This document shows, in pieces, positions 48,009 to 56,889 of a stretch of DNA of 64,000 nt (its first letter is position 1; every line of letters begins with the position of its first letter). The notes beneath the pieces are model-generated. The model was not told the DNA's origin. It did no database searches and saw nothing but the letters and a program-made list of their open reading frames with translations. Where the stretch lies: contig NZ_RBKT01000001.1 of assembly GCF_003633685.1 (NCBI RefSeq), forward strand, positions 6,944,001-7,008,000, read 5' to 3'. Source of the stretch: Micromonospora pisi. GTDB lineage: Bacteria > Actinomycetota > Actinomycetes > Mycobacteriales > Micromonosporaceae. The position numbers and the translations under genes are program-made.

Positions 48009-48689
48009 GTGACCGCACCGACGCCGATCATCGCGCCCAGCATTCTCGCCGCCGACTTCGCGCATCTCGCCGACGAGGCCCGGGTGGTCGAGTCGTCGGC
48101 GGACTGGCTGCACGTCGATGTGATGGACAACCATTTCGTGCCGAATCTGACCATCGGGCTGCCGGTGGTGCAGAGCCTGCTCGCGGTCACCACGCTGCCG
48201 TTCGACGTGCATCTGATGATCGAGGATCCGAGGCGGTGGGCTCCGGCCTACGCCGACGCCGGGGCGTACAACGTGACCTTCCACGCGGAGGCGTGTGACA
48301 ACCCGGTCGCGCTCGCCAAGGAGCTCCGTTCGGCTGGCGCGAAGGCGGGGCTGGCGATCGACCGGGACACTCCGATCGAGCCGTACCTGGAGCTGCTGCC
48401 GAGTTTCGACACCCTGCTGATCATGACGATCAAGGCCGGGTTCGGTGGGCAGCGGTTCATTCCCGAGCTGTTGGACAAGGTGCGGGCGGCTCGCCGGCAT
48501 GCCGCCAGCGGTCATCTGGAGCTGCGGATCGAGGTCGACGGCGGGATCGCCGCGGACACCATCGAGCAGGCCGCCGCGGCGGGGGCTGACGCCTTCGTGG
48601 CCGGCACCGCCGTCTACGGCGCGGCCGATCCGGCGGCGGCGATCGGGCATCTGCGGGGGCTGGCCGAGCGCGCCGTGCCGCGGCCGTGA
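48009..48689 (+). CDS. rpe: Ribulose-phosphate 3-epimerase
   Basis: A 226-residue metal-dependent TIM barrel interconverting ribulose-5-P and xylulose-5-[31 protein letters not shown] (metal His and Asp), [14 protein letters not shown]-type loop and VDGGIAADT are the expected motifs. GTG 48009 begins 156 bases from the divergent P450. Its stop overlaps the GTG of a receiver-GGDEF gene, an unusual coupling of sugar metabolism with second-messenger signalling. Confidence 0.95.
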   Translation: MTAPTPIIAPSILAADFAHLADEARVVESSADWLHVDVMDNHFVPNLTIGLPVVQSLLAVTTLPFDVHLMIEDPRRWAPAYADAGAYNVTFHAEACDNPVALAKELRSAGAKAGLAIDRDTPIEPYLELLPSFDTLLIMTIKAGFGGQRFIPELLDKVRAARRHAASGHLELRIEVDGGIAADTIEQAAAAGADAFVAGTAVYGAADPAAAIGHLRGLAERAVPRP

Positions 48690-49648
48690 CCGTCGAGCCG
48701 GCCGAGGAGCCGAAGGACCTCATCCTGGTCGTCGACGACGACGAGGATATTGCCCGTTTTGTCGAGTTCAACCTTCGGTTGCACGGTTTCGACGTACGGC
48801 ACGCCCGGGACGGCCAGGAAGCCCTGGACATGATCGAGGCGCAGCGGCCCGACCTGGCCGTGGTCGACCTGATGATGCCCCGGATCGACGGCCTCGAACT
48901 CACCCGCCGGCTGCGCGCCAACCCGCTGACCTCCGCCCTGCCGGTGATCATGTTGACCGCCAAGGGCATGACCGTGGACAAGGTGCACGGCCTCACCGCG
49001 GGGGCGGACGACTATCTGGTCAAGCCCTTCGACACCGCCGAACTCATCGCCCGGGTCAGCTCCACCCTGCGCCGGAACAAGGAGTTCCGGGAGGTCTCCC
49101 CGCTGACCGGGCTCCCCGGCAACAGCCGGGTCCGGCGGGAGATCACCGACCGGGTCCGCAGCGGCGTCGACTACGCGGTCGGCTACGTCGACATCGACCG
49201 GTTCAAGAGCGTCAACGACCGGTACGGCTTCAGCCGGGGTGACGAGTTCATCAGCGCCCTGGCCCGCAGCCTGCACCGGGCGGTGGTCTCGGTCGGGCTG
49301 CCGCCCGCGTTCCTCGGCCACATCGGCGGCGACGACTTCGTCATCGTCTGCACCCCCGACCAGGTACGTCCGCTCACCGAACGCGCGGTGGTCGACTTCG
49401 AGAAGGCCGCCGACGAACTGTACGACCCCTCCGACGCCGGGCGCGGCTACGTCGAACTGCGCGACCGGCGGGGGAACGTGCAACGGGCCGCCCTGGTCAC
49501 GCTCTCCATCGGGGTCTCCCTGTCGGTGCCGGAACGGCGGTTCACCGACCCGCTCGAGGTCATCGCCGCCGCCTCGGAGATGAAGAGTCTGGCCAAGCAC
49601 CAACCCGGTTCGTACGTGGCGGTCGACCGACGCCGGGTGGAGAGCTGA
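48686..49648 (+). CDS. Response regulator with GGDEF-type domain
   Basis: A 320-residue cytoplasmic protein. The CheY-like receiver (about residues 8-125) has the acidic pocket VVDDDEDI, the phospho-Asp in [11 protein letters not shown], and the Lys in DDYLVKPFD. The second half is a GGDEF domain with [21 protein letters not shown] and the active-site loop HIGGDDF. The fourth position of the loop is Asp instead of Glu, so cyclase activity is likely but not certain. A diguanylate cyclase would feed the BldD system present at 21579. GTG 48686 overlaps the rpe stop. No partner histidine kinase is adjacent. Confidence 0.88.
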   Translation: MTVEPAEEPKDLILVVDDDEDIARFVEFNLRLHGFDVRHARDGQEALDMIEAQRPDLAVVDLMMPRIDGLELTRRLRANPLTSALPVIMLTAKGMTVDKVHGLTAGADDYLVKPFDTAELIARVSSTLRRNKEFREVSPLTGLPGNSRVRREITDRVRSGVDYAVGYVDIDRFKSVNDRYGFSRGDEFISALARSLHRAVVSVGLPPAFLGHIGGDDFVIVCTPDQVRPLTERAVVDFEKAADELYDPSDAGRGYVELRDRRGNVQRAALVTLSIGVSLSVPERRFTDPLEVIAAASEMKSLAKHQPGSYVAVDRRRVES

Positions 49649-49811
49649 CGGCACCGGGCGGCGACCTGACGGCACCGGGCGGAAAGTTGAGCCGGCCGCC
49701 CGGATATTCCCGCCCGATTGGGCGCCCTGCGGAAAGATCGACGTTGTGAGGTAGGTCGCGTCGATGGCGATCGAGGCGGTAAAGCGTGTAAGACTCACGA
49801 CGTACCCACCA

Positions 49812-49987
49812 CGCGCTGGCGGGACTCGGTGAAATTCCGAACCGGCGGTGATCCGCGGCCTCGGCCACGGTAAGCCCGCGACCCGGACGACCCTGTGTCG
49901 GACGGTGGACCTGGTGAGAACCCAGGGCCGACGGTTGAGCGCGGGCTTCCCGCCCGCACTCAGACAGTCCGGATGGGAGACAGCGCG
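49812..49987 (+). promoter_or_regulatory. FMN riboswitch (RFN element)
   Basis: The conserved cores GGTGAAATTCCGAACCGGCGG (split here by a one-base variation), GTAAGCCCGCGA, GGTGAGAACCCAGGGCCGACGG and CAGTCCGGATGGGAGA occur in order. Helix P1 is CGCGCTG (49812-49818) with CAGCGCG (49981-49987). It controls the rib operon by sensing FMN. The gap 49649-50157 holds no gene. Downstream, 49988-50157 is a long expression platform with a 6-bp hairpin (50034-50050) and the ribD ribosome-binding site (about 50139-50150), but no T-tract terminator, so translational or Rho-dependent control is likely. TAAGAC at about 49789 may be a -10 box. Confidence 0.95.
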
Positions 49988-50157
49988 CGGGACGGACGGG
50001 TCTCGAACTGCGCCCTTCGGCGTCCAGCTTCGTCGACCCCGCCCGGGTCGGCTCTGCCGTCCCCGGGTTTCTCCGCCACCGCCTGCTCCGGTTCGTGCCG
50101 GAATGTCTCCCACTCGTCGCGCGTTTGACCGACGGGCGAGGAGAGTAGGACACGGAC

Positions 50158-51219
50158 ATGGTGAGCGTCTCCACCGATGCGGCGATGCGTCGGGCGATCG
50201 AGCTGGCCGCGCGCGGCCTGGGCAGCACCAGCCCCAATCCGGTGGTTGGCTGCGTCCTGCTCGACGTCAACGGCGAGTTGGTCGGGGAGGGGTTCCACGC
50301 CTACGCGGGCGGGCCGCACGCCGAAATGGTCGCGCTGGCCCAGGCCGGTGAACGCGCCCGGGGCGGCACCGCCGTGGTCACCCTGGAGCCCTGCGACCAC
50401 ACCGGCCGTACCGGCCCCTGCACCGGAGCGTTGATCCAGGCCGGAGTGGCCCGGGTGGTGATCGGCGTGCCGGATCCGAACCTGGTCGCCTCGGGTGGCG
50501 CGGCCACCCTGCGGGCCGCCGGGGTCGAGGTCGAGATCGGGGTACGCGCCGCCGAGGTGGAGGCGGGCAACATCGCCTGGCTGACCGCCGTACGACGGGG
50601 CCGCCCCTATGTCATCTGGAAGTTCGCCTCCACCATCGACGGCCGCTCCGCCGCTGCCGACGGCACCAGCATGTGGATCACCTCCGAGGCCGCCCGGATG
50701 GACGTACACGCACTGCGCGGCACGGTCGACGCGGTGCTCGTCGGGATCGGCACGGTCCTCGCCGACGACCCGCGCCTGACCGCCCGGAACCTGCGCGACG
50801 GCAGTCTCGCCATCCGGCAGCCGTTGCGGGTGGTGGTGGACAGCGAGGGTCGTACCCCGGCGGATGCCCGCGTGCGCGACGGCGCCGCCCGCACCTGGGT
50901 GGTGACCACCGCGGAGGTCGGCGCCACCAAGGAGGACCGGGTCGACCTGGACGCCCTGATGACCGGGCTCTACCAGCGGGGCGTGCGGGCCGCGTTGCTG
51001 GAGGGCGGACCGACCCTCGCCGGCGCGTTCCTCGCCGCCGGCCTGGTCGACAAGGTCGTCGGTTACGTCGCGCCCAAGCTGCTCGGCGCCGGCCCGGCGG
51101 CCCTCGCCGACGCCGGACCACGCACCATCTCCGAGGTCATCGACCTCGAGTTCGTCGATATCACGCAGGTCGGCCCCGACCTGCGGATCACCGCGCTGCC
51201 CCGAAAGAGGGAGGGCTGA
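50158..51219 (+). CDS. ribD: Riboflavin deaminase/reductase
   Basis: A 353-residue bifunctional enzyme for the second and third riboflavin steps. The N-terminal deaminase has the zinc site HAE in GGPHAEMVAL and PC-x8-C in LEPCDHTGRTGPCTG. The C-terminal reductase begins at about residue 150 (YVIWKFASTIDGRSAA) and has EGGPTLAGAFL. ATG 50158 follows TAGGAC; GTG 50161 is an alternative. It is the first gene after the FMN riboswitch. Confidence 0.96.
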   Translation: MVSVSTDAAMRRAIELAARGLGSTSPNPVVGCVLLDVNGELVGEGFHAYAGGPHAEMVALAQAGERARGGTAVVTLEPCDHTGRTGPCTGALIQAGVARVVIGVPDPNLVASGGAATLRAAGVEVEIGVRAAEVEAGNIAWLTAVRRGRPYVIWKFASTIDGRSAAADGTSMWITSEAARMDVHALRGTVDAVLVGIGTVLADDPRLTARNLRDGSLAIRQPLRVVVDSEGRTPADARVRDGAARTWVVTTAEVGATKEDRVDLDALMTGLYQRGVRAALLEGGPTLAGAFLAAGLVDKVVGYVAPKLLGAGPAALADAGPRTISEVIDLEFVDITQVGPDLRITALPRKREG

Positions 51220-51222
51220 GAC

Positions 51223-51828
51223 ATGTTCACCGGCATTGTCGAGGAACTGGGCGAGGTCGTACGGCTGACCGACACGGGGGCGGACTCCGCCCTGGTCGCG
51301 GTCCGCGGCCCGGTGGTTACCTCGGACGCCCGACACGGCGACTCGATCGCGGTCAACGGCGTCTGCCTGACCGTGGTCGACGTCGACGGTGACGTCTTCA
51401 CCGCCGACGTGATGGGGGAGACCCTGCGACGCTCCGCCCTCGGCGGGCTGCTGCCCGGGGACCCGGTCAACCTGGAACGGGCGGCGACGCTGAGCACCCG
51501 GCTCGGCGGGCACCTCGTCCAGGGACACGTCGACGGGGTCGGCGAGATCATCGGCCGCGAGCCGGCCGAACAGTGGGAGACGGTCCGGTTCTCGCTGCCG
51601 GCCGCGATCGCGCGCTACGCGGTCGAGAAGGGCTCCATCACCGTCGACGGAGTGTCCCTGACCATCGCGGAGATCGGTGACGACACGTTCGCCGTCGGCC
51701 TGATCCCGACCACGCTCAAGCTCACCACGCTCGGGCACAAGAAGCTCGGCGACCCGGTCAACCTCGAAGTGGACGTGGTCGCCAAGTACGTCGAGCGGCT
51801 ACTCGGCACCGGAAAGGCCACGTCATGA
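51223..51828 (+). CDS. ribE: Riboflavin synthase alpha chain
   Basis: A 201-residue enzyme converting two lumazines to riboflavin. It has two internal barrel repeats: [12 protein letters not shown] with [13 protein letters not shown] in the first, and [12 protein letters not shown] with [12 protein letters not shown] in the second. ATG 51223 follows AGAGGGAGGG, three bases after ribD. The stop overlaps the ribBA ATG. Confidence 0.97.
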   Translation: MFTGIVEELGEVVRLTDTGADSALVAVRGPVVTSDARHGDSIAVNGVCLTVVDVDGDVFTADVMGETLRRSALGGLLPGDPVNLERAATLSTRLGGHLVQGHVDGVGEIIGREPAEQWETVRFSLPAAIARYAVEKGSITVDGVSLTIAEIGDDTFAVGLIPTTLKLTTLGHKKLGDPVNLEVDVVAKYVERLLGTGKATS

Positions 51829-53126
51829 GCGAGTCCGTCCTGGAAGACTCCGCACTGCGCGAGTCCGACCTCGTCGAACCGGCCCTCGCCGCCCCGCCCG
51901 GGTTCGACCCGGTAGAGGTGGCGATCGCCGAGATCGCAGCCGGTCGACCGGTGGTCGTCGTCGACGACGCCGACCGGGAGAACGAGGGCGACCTGATCTT
52001 CGCGGCCGAGTTGGCGACCCCGGAACTGCTCGCCTTCATGGTCCGCTACACCTCGGGCTACATCTGCGCGCCGATCACCGAGGAAGAGGCCGACCGGCTC
52101 GAACTGCCGCCGATGTACCACACCAACCAGGACCGCCGGGGCACCGCGTACACGGTGACGGTGGACGCCCGCGAAGGCGTCAGCACCGGCATCTCGGCCG
52201 CCGACCGGGCGCACACCATCCGACTGCTCGCCAACCCGTCCACCAGCCCCACCGACCTGGCCCGGCCGGGACACGTGGTGCCGCTACGGGCGCGGGCCGG
52301 CGGCGTGCTGCGCCGGGCCGGACACACCGAGGCCGCGATCGACCTGGCCCGGCTCGCCGGGCTCAACCCGGCCGGTGTGCTCTGCGAACTGGTGAACGAC
52401 GACGGCACCATGATGCGTCTGCCGGACCTGGAGAAGTTCAGCGCCGAACACGGGCTGACCCTGGTCAGCATCGCCGACCTGATCGCGTACCGGCGGCGGA
52501 CCGAGAAGCAGGTGGAGCTGGCCGCCGAGGCGAAGCTCCCCACCCCGTACGGGCAGTTCCGGGCGCTCGGCTACACGGTCGAGAACGACTCGGCGGAGCA
52601 CGTCGCGCTCGTCTACGGCGAGCTCGGTGACGGGCAGGACGTGCTGGTCCGGGTGCACTCCGAGTGCCTCACCGGCGACGTCTTCGGTTCGTTGCGCTGC
52701 GACTGCGGGCCGCAGTTGCAGGCCGCCCTGGCACGGGTGGCGCAGGAGGGGCGCGGCGTGGTGCTCTACGTACGCGGACACGAGGGTCGGGGCATCGGCC
52801 TGGTGCACAAGTTGCAGGCGTACCAGCTCCAGGACCAGGGGCGGGACACCGTCGACGCGAACCTGGAACTGGGCCTGCCGGCCGACGCCCGGGACTACGG
52901 CACCGGCGCGCAGATCCTCTACGACCTGGGCGTACGGTCCATGCGCCTGCTCACCAACAACCCGGCCAAGCGGGCCGGGCTGGAAGGCTACGGGCTGACC
53001 ATCACCGGGCGGGAGAGTCTGCCGGTGCGAGCCACCCCGGAGAACGTCCGCTACCTGCGGACCAAGCGGGACCGGATGGGCCACCTGCTGGGTGAGCTCG
53101 ACGGGATCACGGAAGGATCGGCGTAA
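51825..53126 (+). CDS. ribBA: DHBP synthase/GTP cyclohydrolase II fusion
   Basis: A 433-residue fusion supplying both riboflavin precursors. The N-terminal DHBP synthase has [32 protein letters not shown] and [10 protein letters not shown]. The C-terminal GTP cyclohydrolase II has the zinc site [16 protein letters not shown], the catalytic [10 protein letters not shown], and [13 protein letters not shown]. An extra N-terminal ~30 acidic residues precede the first domain. ATGA overlap with ribE indicates coupling. Confidence 0.97.
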   Translation: MSESVLEDSALRESDLVEPALAAPPGFDPVEVAIAEIAAGRPVVVVDDADRENEGDLIFAAELATPELLAFMVRYTSGYICAPITEEEADRLELPPMYHTNQDRRGTAYTVTVDAREGVSTGISAADRAHTIRLLANPSTSPTDLARPGHVVPLRARAGGVLRRAGHTEAAIDLARLAGLNPAGVLCELVNDDGTMMRLPDLEKFSAEHGLTLVSIADLIAYRRRTEKQVELAAEAKLPTPYGQFRALGYTVENDSAEHVALVYGELGDGQDVLVRVHSECLTGDVFGSLRCDCGPQLQAALARVAQEGRGVVLYVRGHEGRGIGLVHKLQAYQLQDQGRDTVDANLELGLPADARDYGTGAQILYDLGVRSMRLLTNNPAKRAGLEGYGLTITGRESLPVRATPENVRYLRTKRDRMGHLLGELDGITEGSA

Positions 53127-53128
53127 CG

Positions 53129-53629
53129 ATGGCTGGTTTCGGGGAACCGGGAGCGACCGCGGTGGACGCGGCGGGGCTGACCGTGGGCGTGGTCGCGGCC
53201 CGCTGGCATGGCGAGCTGACCGACCACATGGTCGAGCGGGCGGTCGCCGCCGCCGAGGCGTCCGGGGTACGTGAGGTACGGGTGGCCCGGGTCTCCGGCT
53301 CGGTGGAACTGCCGGTCGTCGCCCAGGCACTGGCCCGCGAGTACGACGTCGTGGTGGCCCTCGGGGTGGTGGTCCGGGGCAGCACCGCCCACTTCGACTA
53401 CGTCTGCCAGTCGGTGACCGAGGGGCTGACCCGGGTCGCGTTGGACGCCGGCAAGCCGGTCGGCCAGGGCGTGCTCACGGTCAACACGATCGAGCAGGCC
53501 CGGGACCGGGCCGGCCTGCCCGGGTCGGCCGAGGACAAGGGGTGGGCGGCCACCATCGCCGCCCTCGACGCCGCCCTGGCGATCCGGGACCTGAAGCCGC
53601 GTTCCGGCCAGTTGGGCTTCGGCGGCTGA
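53129..53629 (+). CDS. ribH: Lumazine synthase
   Basis: A 166-residue icosahedral-capsid-type enzyme making 6,7-dimethyl-8-ribityllumazine. Motifs are VAARWHGELTDHMVERA, RVSGSVELPVVAQALA, LGVVVRGSTAHFDYVCQS and GVLTVNTIEQARDRAG. ATG 53129 starts two bases after the ribBA stop, with GGAAGG upstream. It is the last gene of the rib operon and is followed by a terminator. Confidence 0.97.
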   Translation: MAGFGEPGATAVDAAGLTVGVVAARWHGELTDHMVERAVAAAEASGVREVRVARVSGSVELPVVAQALAREYDVVVALGVVVRGSTAHFDYVCQSVTEGLTRVALDAGKPVGQGVLTVNTIEQARDRAGLPGSAEDKGWAATIAALDAALAIRDLKPRSGQLGFGG

Positions 53630-53646
53630 GTGACCGTACGGATCGG

Positions 53647-53672
53647 GGCCGGCCGGTCAGAGCCGGCCGGCC
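53647..53672. terminator. Bidirectional terminator after ribH
   Basis: GGCCGGCCGG (53647-53656) and CCGGCCGGCC (53663-53672) form a perfect 10-bp stem with a 6-nt loop. The loop contains the stop codon of the convergent ABC ATPase gene. Confidence 0.65.
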
Positions 53673-54454
53673 TCGATGATCCGTCGGAGGAACTGGCGGG
53701 TACGCGGCTCGGTCGGCTCGCCCAGCACCCGCTCCGGTGGTCCCTGCTCGATCACCCGCCCGCCGTCGAGGAAGCAGATCCGGTCGGCGACCTCCCGGGC
53801 GAAGCCCATCTCGTGGGTGGCCAGCACCATCGTCATCCCGTCCGCCTTGAGGTCGCGGATCAGGCTCAGTACCTCGCCCACCAGTTCCGGGTCGAGCGCC
53901 GAGGTGACCTCGTCGAGCAGCATCAGCCGGGGTGAGTTGACCAGTGCCCGGACGATCGCGACGCGCTGCTGCTGGCCGCCGGAGAGCCGGTCGGGGTAGG
54001 CCTGGGCATGCTCGGCCAGACCGACCCGGTCGAGCAGTTCGCGGGCCTGTGCCTCCGCCTCGGCCCGGTCGCGCCGGTGCACCCGTAGTGGCGCCAGGGT
54101 GATGTTCTCCAGCACCCGCAGGTGTGGGAACAGGTTGTACGACTGGAACACGATGCCGATCCGGCGACGTACCAGGTCGGGGTCGATCCGGGGGTCGGTG
54201 ATGTGCTCGCCGTCCAGGTGGATCGTCCCGTCGTCGATCTCCTCCAGCAGGTTGAGGCAGCGCAGCAGGGTCGACTTGCCGGAGCCGGAGGCGCCGATCA
54301 ACGCCACCACCTCGTGTTCGGCCACGTCCAGGTCGAGCCCGTCGAGCACCGGCCGGCCGGCGAACGACTTGCGCAGGCCCCGGCAGGCGAGCAGGCCGGG
54401 GCCCGGATCGGGGGTCGGCTCCGGGCGCTGGGCGCTCTGATCGGTGAGGGTCAT
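53657..54454 (-). CDS. Polar amino-acid ABC transporter ATPase
   Basis: A 265-residue ATP-binding subunit of the HisP/GlnQ type. Walker A is GASGSGKST, the Q-loop is FQSYNLFPH, the signature is LSGGQQQRVAI and Walker B is LMLLDEVTSALD, with the switch His in LATHEMGFA. The start (54452-54454) lies three bases after the permease stop. It is the last gene of an SBP-permease-ATPase operon. Confidence 0.95.
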   Translation of the reverse strand: MTLTDQSAQRPEPTPDPGPGLLACRGLRKSFAGRPVLDGLDLDVAEHEVVALIGASGSGKSTLLRCLNLLEEIDDGTIHLDGEHITDPRIDPDLVRRRIGIVFQSYNLFPHLRVLENITLAPLRVHRRDRAEAEAQARELLDRVGLAEHAQAYPDRLSGGQQQRVAIVRALVNSPRLMLLDEVTSALDPELVGEVLSLIRDLKADGMTMVLATHEMGFAREVADRICFLDGGRVIEQGPPERVLGEPTEPRTRQFLRRIIEAGRL

Positions 54455-54457
54455 CGC

Positions 54458-55309
54458 TCAGCCACCCGCCTGGCGGCGGGCGGCGCGCAGCGTCACCCAG
54501 TCGGTCACCGCGATCAACGGGATGGCGAGCAGCACGAACAACACCCCGGCGACGATGTACGGCGTGTAGTTGAAGTGCTGGGCGGTCTGGATCTGGGCGG
54601 CCCGTACCGCGTCGATCGGTCCGGCCAGGGAGACGAGCCCGACGTCCTTCTGTAGGGCCACCACGTCGTTGAGCAGCGGCGGGGCGACCCGGCGTGCGGC
54701 CTGGGGGAGTACCACGTGGCGCATGGTCTGCCGGTGGGTCAGCCCGAGTGAGCGGCCGGCGGCGAACTGGCTCGGGTGCACCGACTCGATTCCGGCCCGG
54801 AACACCTCGGCCAGGTAACCGCTGTACGTGATCACCAGCGCGCAGCCGCCGAGTACCAGTACCGGTGGCATGCCCTGTAGCCGCAAGCCCGGCACGCCGA
54901 GGGTGAAGACGTAGAGCACGATGATCAGCGGCAGCCCCCGGAAGACGTACGTGTAGCCGGTGGCCAGGGCCCGGACCGGGAAGAAGACCGGCCCTCGCAG
55001 GGTGCGCAGCAGCGCCACCACCAGGCCGAGGGCGAGCGCCCCGAGTGCGCAGAAGAAGAGCAGTCGGACGTTGAGCCAGAGTCCGGTGAGCACGTCGGGC
55101 AGGGCCGCCCGGGCGATCTCCAGGTCGAGAAAGGACTGCCGGACCCGATCCCAACCGGGCGACCCGGTCACCGCCACCACCAGCAGGGTGCCGAGCAGCC
55201 CCGTGGAGGCGGCGGCGACCAGCACCGAGCGGACAGTCTGCCGGCGACGGTGGGCGGCCCGCTCGCGGGCGATCGCGGAGGGGGCGGGGGCGGGGGCGAG
55301 CAGGCTCAC
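54458..55309 (-). CDS. Polar amino-acid ABC transporter permease
   Basis: A 283-residue inner-membrane permease of the HisM/GlnP family. A basic cytoplasmic N-terminus (RERAAHRRRQ) is followed by a first helix, a periplasmic segment, and the transport domain (LNVRLLFFCALGALALG, YVFRGLPLIIVLYV). The EAA-type loop AAGRSLGLTHRQTMRHVVLPQA contacts the ATPase. GTG 55307-55309 overlaps the binding-protein stop; longer frames upstream run through that gene and are rejected. Confidence 0.93.
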   Translation of the reverse strand: MSLLAPAPAPSAIARERAAHRRRQTVRSVLVAAASTGLLGTLLVVAVTGSPGWDRVRQSFLDLEIARAALPDVLTGLWLNVRLLFFCALGALALGLVVALLRTLRGPVFFPVRALATGYTYVFRGLPLIIVLYVFTLGVPGLRLQGMPPVLVLGGCALVITYSGYLAEVFRAGIESVHPSQFAAGRSLGLTHRQTMRHVVLPQAARRVAPPLLNDVVALQKDVGLVSLAGPIDAVRAAQIQTAQHFNYTPYIVAGVLFVLLAIPLIAVTDWVTLRAARRQAGG

Positions 55310-56160
55310 GTGAGTTCGGGCGCGCCCGCCGCCTGGGCGAGCCACTTCTTCTCCAGCTCGCCGAGTGTCCCGGCCTCGCGTAGCTGGGTGACCGCCGCGC
55401 CGACGCACCCGGTCAGCCGCGAGTCCTTGTCCAGCACCAGCCCGAACGTCTCCGGTACGCCGACCTGCGGCACCTGGCCGACGATGGTGGCGTCGGTCAG
55501 TTCGGCGCCGGTGATGTAGAACGCGGTCGGCAGGTCCACCACCAGCCCGTCGATCTGTCCGTTCTGGAGCGCCTTCTTGGCGTCGTCGTTGGTGTTGAAC
55601 ACCTGCGGCTGCGGTCCCGGTTTGATCACGTCGGTGATCGCCTGGTAGCTGGTGGTGCCGACCTGGGCGCCGAGCTTGGCGCCCGACAGGTCGGCCAGCG
55701 TCGTCTTGCCGGCGATCTTCGAGGACTTCAGCGCGATCACGGTCTGCCGGACCAGGTAGTACGGGGCGGAGAAGTCGACCGCCTGCTTGCGTTCCTCGGT
55801 GATGGAGAACTGGTTGATGTCGAAGTCGAAGTCCTTCGGCCCCGGAGCGATCGCGTTCTCGAACTTCACCCGGTTCCAGACCACCTCGGTACGGGCGTAG
55901 CCGAGCCGCTCCGCGACCGCGTACGCGACCGCCGACTCGAAGCCCTCGCCGTTCTCCGGCTTGTTGTCGTTGAACCACGGCTCGTACGCCGGCTCGTCGG
56001 TGCCGATGGTGAGCTTCCCCGGGGTCTTGGTGGTGAGGGACGCCTTCTCGCAGGACGCCTGGGCGGGAGTCGACTCCACGTCCTGTGGGGCGCAGCCGGC
56101 GAGGGCGGCGAGGAGGGCGGTCGCGGCCCCGAGGGCGACCGGCACGGTACGGCGAGCCAT
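55306..56160 (-). CDS. Amino-acid ABC transporter binding lipoprotein
   Basis: A 284-residue solute-binding protein of the SBP_bac_3 family, anchored by the lipobox LAGC after a short signal (MARRTVPVALGA). The fold is visible from TIGTDEPAYEPW, NQFSITEERKQAVDFSAPYY, KLGAQVGTTSYQAI and LVVDLPTAFY. The start is chosen as ATG 56158-56160, the closest to the signal peptide; ATG 56172 or 56184 would add 4 or 8 residues, and none has a clear ribosome-binding site. The ligand is probably a polar amino acid. Confidence 0.92.
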   Translation of the reverse strand: MARRTVPVALGAATALLAALAGCAPQDVESTPAQASCEKASLTTKTPGKLTIGTDEPAYEPWFNDNKPENGEGFESAVAYAVAERLGYARTEVVWNRVKFENAIAPGPKDFDFDINQFSITEERKQAVDFSAPYYLVRQTVIALKSSKIAGKTTLADLSGAKLGAQVGTTSYQAITDVIKPGPQPQVFNTNDDAKKALQNGQIDGLVVDLPTAFYITGAELTDATIVGQVPQVGVPETFGLVLDKDSRLTGCVGAAVTQLREAGTLGELEKKWLAQAAGAPELT

Positions 56161-56367
56161 GGCGGACAGCATAGGCGCAGCCACGTAGACGTCGATAGGA
56201 GTTTCCCATTACTTCAGTAGGGATTGCGGACCGTCCTGGCGGGACGCGGTCGACTTCTGGTCACACTCTGGCGTGGACCGGCCACCGGCGGTAAACCGGA
56301 ACCAGGACCCGCGCGTCGTCCACAGGTGACCATCCACGCGCTGCCCGACGCGCTCGGCGGGAGGACC

Positions 56368-56889
56368 ATGCCGTACCCGCGGGCACCGCAGTGGAGCGCG
56401 GACGAGGCGGTCACCCACCTCTTCGCCACCCACTACCGCCCCCTGGTCCGGCTCGCCGTACTGCTGCTGCGCGACCAGGGCGCGGCCGAGGAGGTCGTCC
56501 AGGACGCGTACGTGGCGCTGCACGGGCGCTGGCCCGGGTTGCGCGATGCCGACCGGGCCCTGGCGTACCTGCGGGTGACGGTGGTGAACCGGTGCCGTTC
56601 GGCGCTGCGTCACCGCCGGGTGGTGCAGGCACACCTGGCCACCGCCCGGCCCGCGCCGGACGCGCCGAGCGCCGAGGCCGGTGCGCTCGACCTGCTCCGC
56701 CACGACGCGGTACTGGCCGCGCTCCGGGCCCTGCCCACCCGGCAGCGGGAGGCGATCGTGCTGCGCTACTACGCCGACCTGTCGGAGGCGGAGACCGCCG
56801 AGGTGATGGGGCTGAGCCGGGGGGCGGTGAAGAGCCACACCTTCCGTGGCGTCGCCGCCCTGCGCCGGTCACTGGGTGCGTTGCGATGA
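56368..56889 (+). CDS. SigE-family ECF sigma factor
   Basis: A 173-residue sigma factor of the actinobacterial SigE-like family (region 2 and 4 only). Region 2 is FATHYRPLVRLAVLLLRD and AAEEVVQDAYVALHGRW. Region 4 is LPTRQREAIVLRYYADLS with the recognition helix LSRGAVKSHTFRG. ATG 56368 follows GGGAGG; the longer frame from 56224 adds a leader without coding character. The stop overlaps the next gene, a membrane-anchored extracytoplasmic protein, which could be its anti-sigma partner or a target. Confidence 0.93.
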   Translation: MPYPRAPQWSADEAVTHLFATHYRPLVRLAVLLLRDQGAAEEVVQDAYVALHGRWPGLRDADRALAYLRVTVVNRCRSALRHRRVVQAHLATARPAPDAPSAEAGALDLLRHDAVLAALRALPTRQREAIVLRYYADLSEAETAEVMGLSRGAVKSHTFRGVAALRRSLGALR

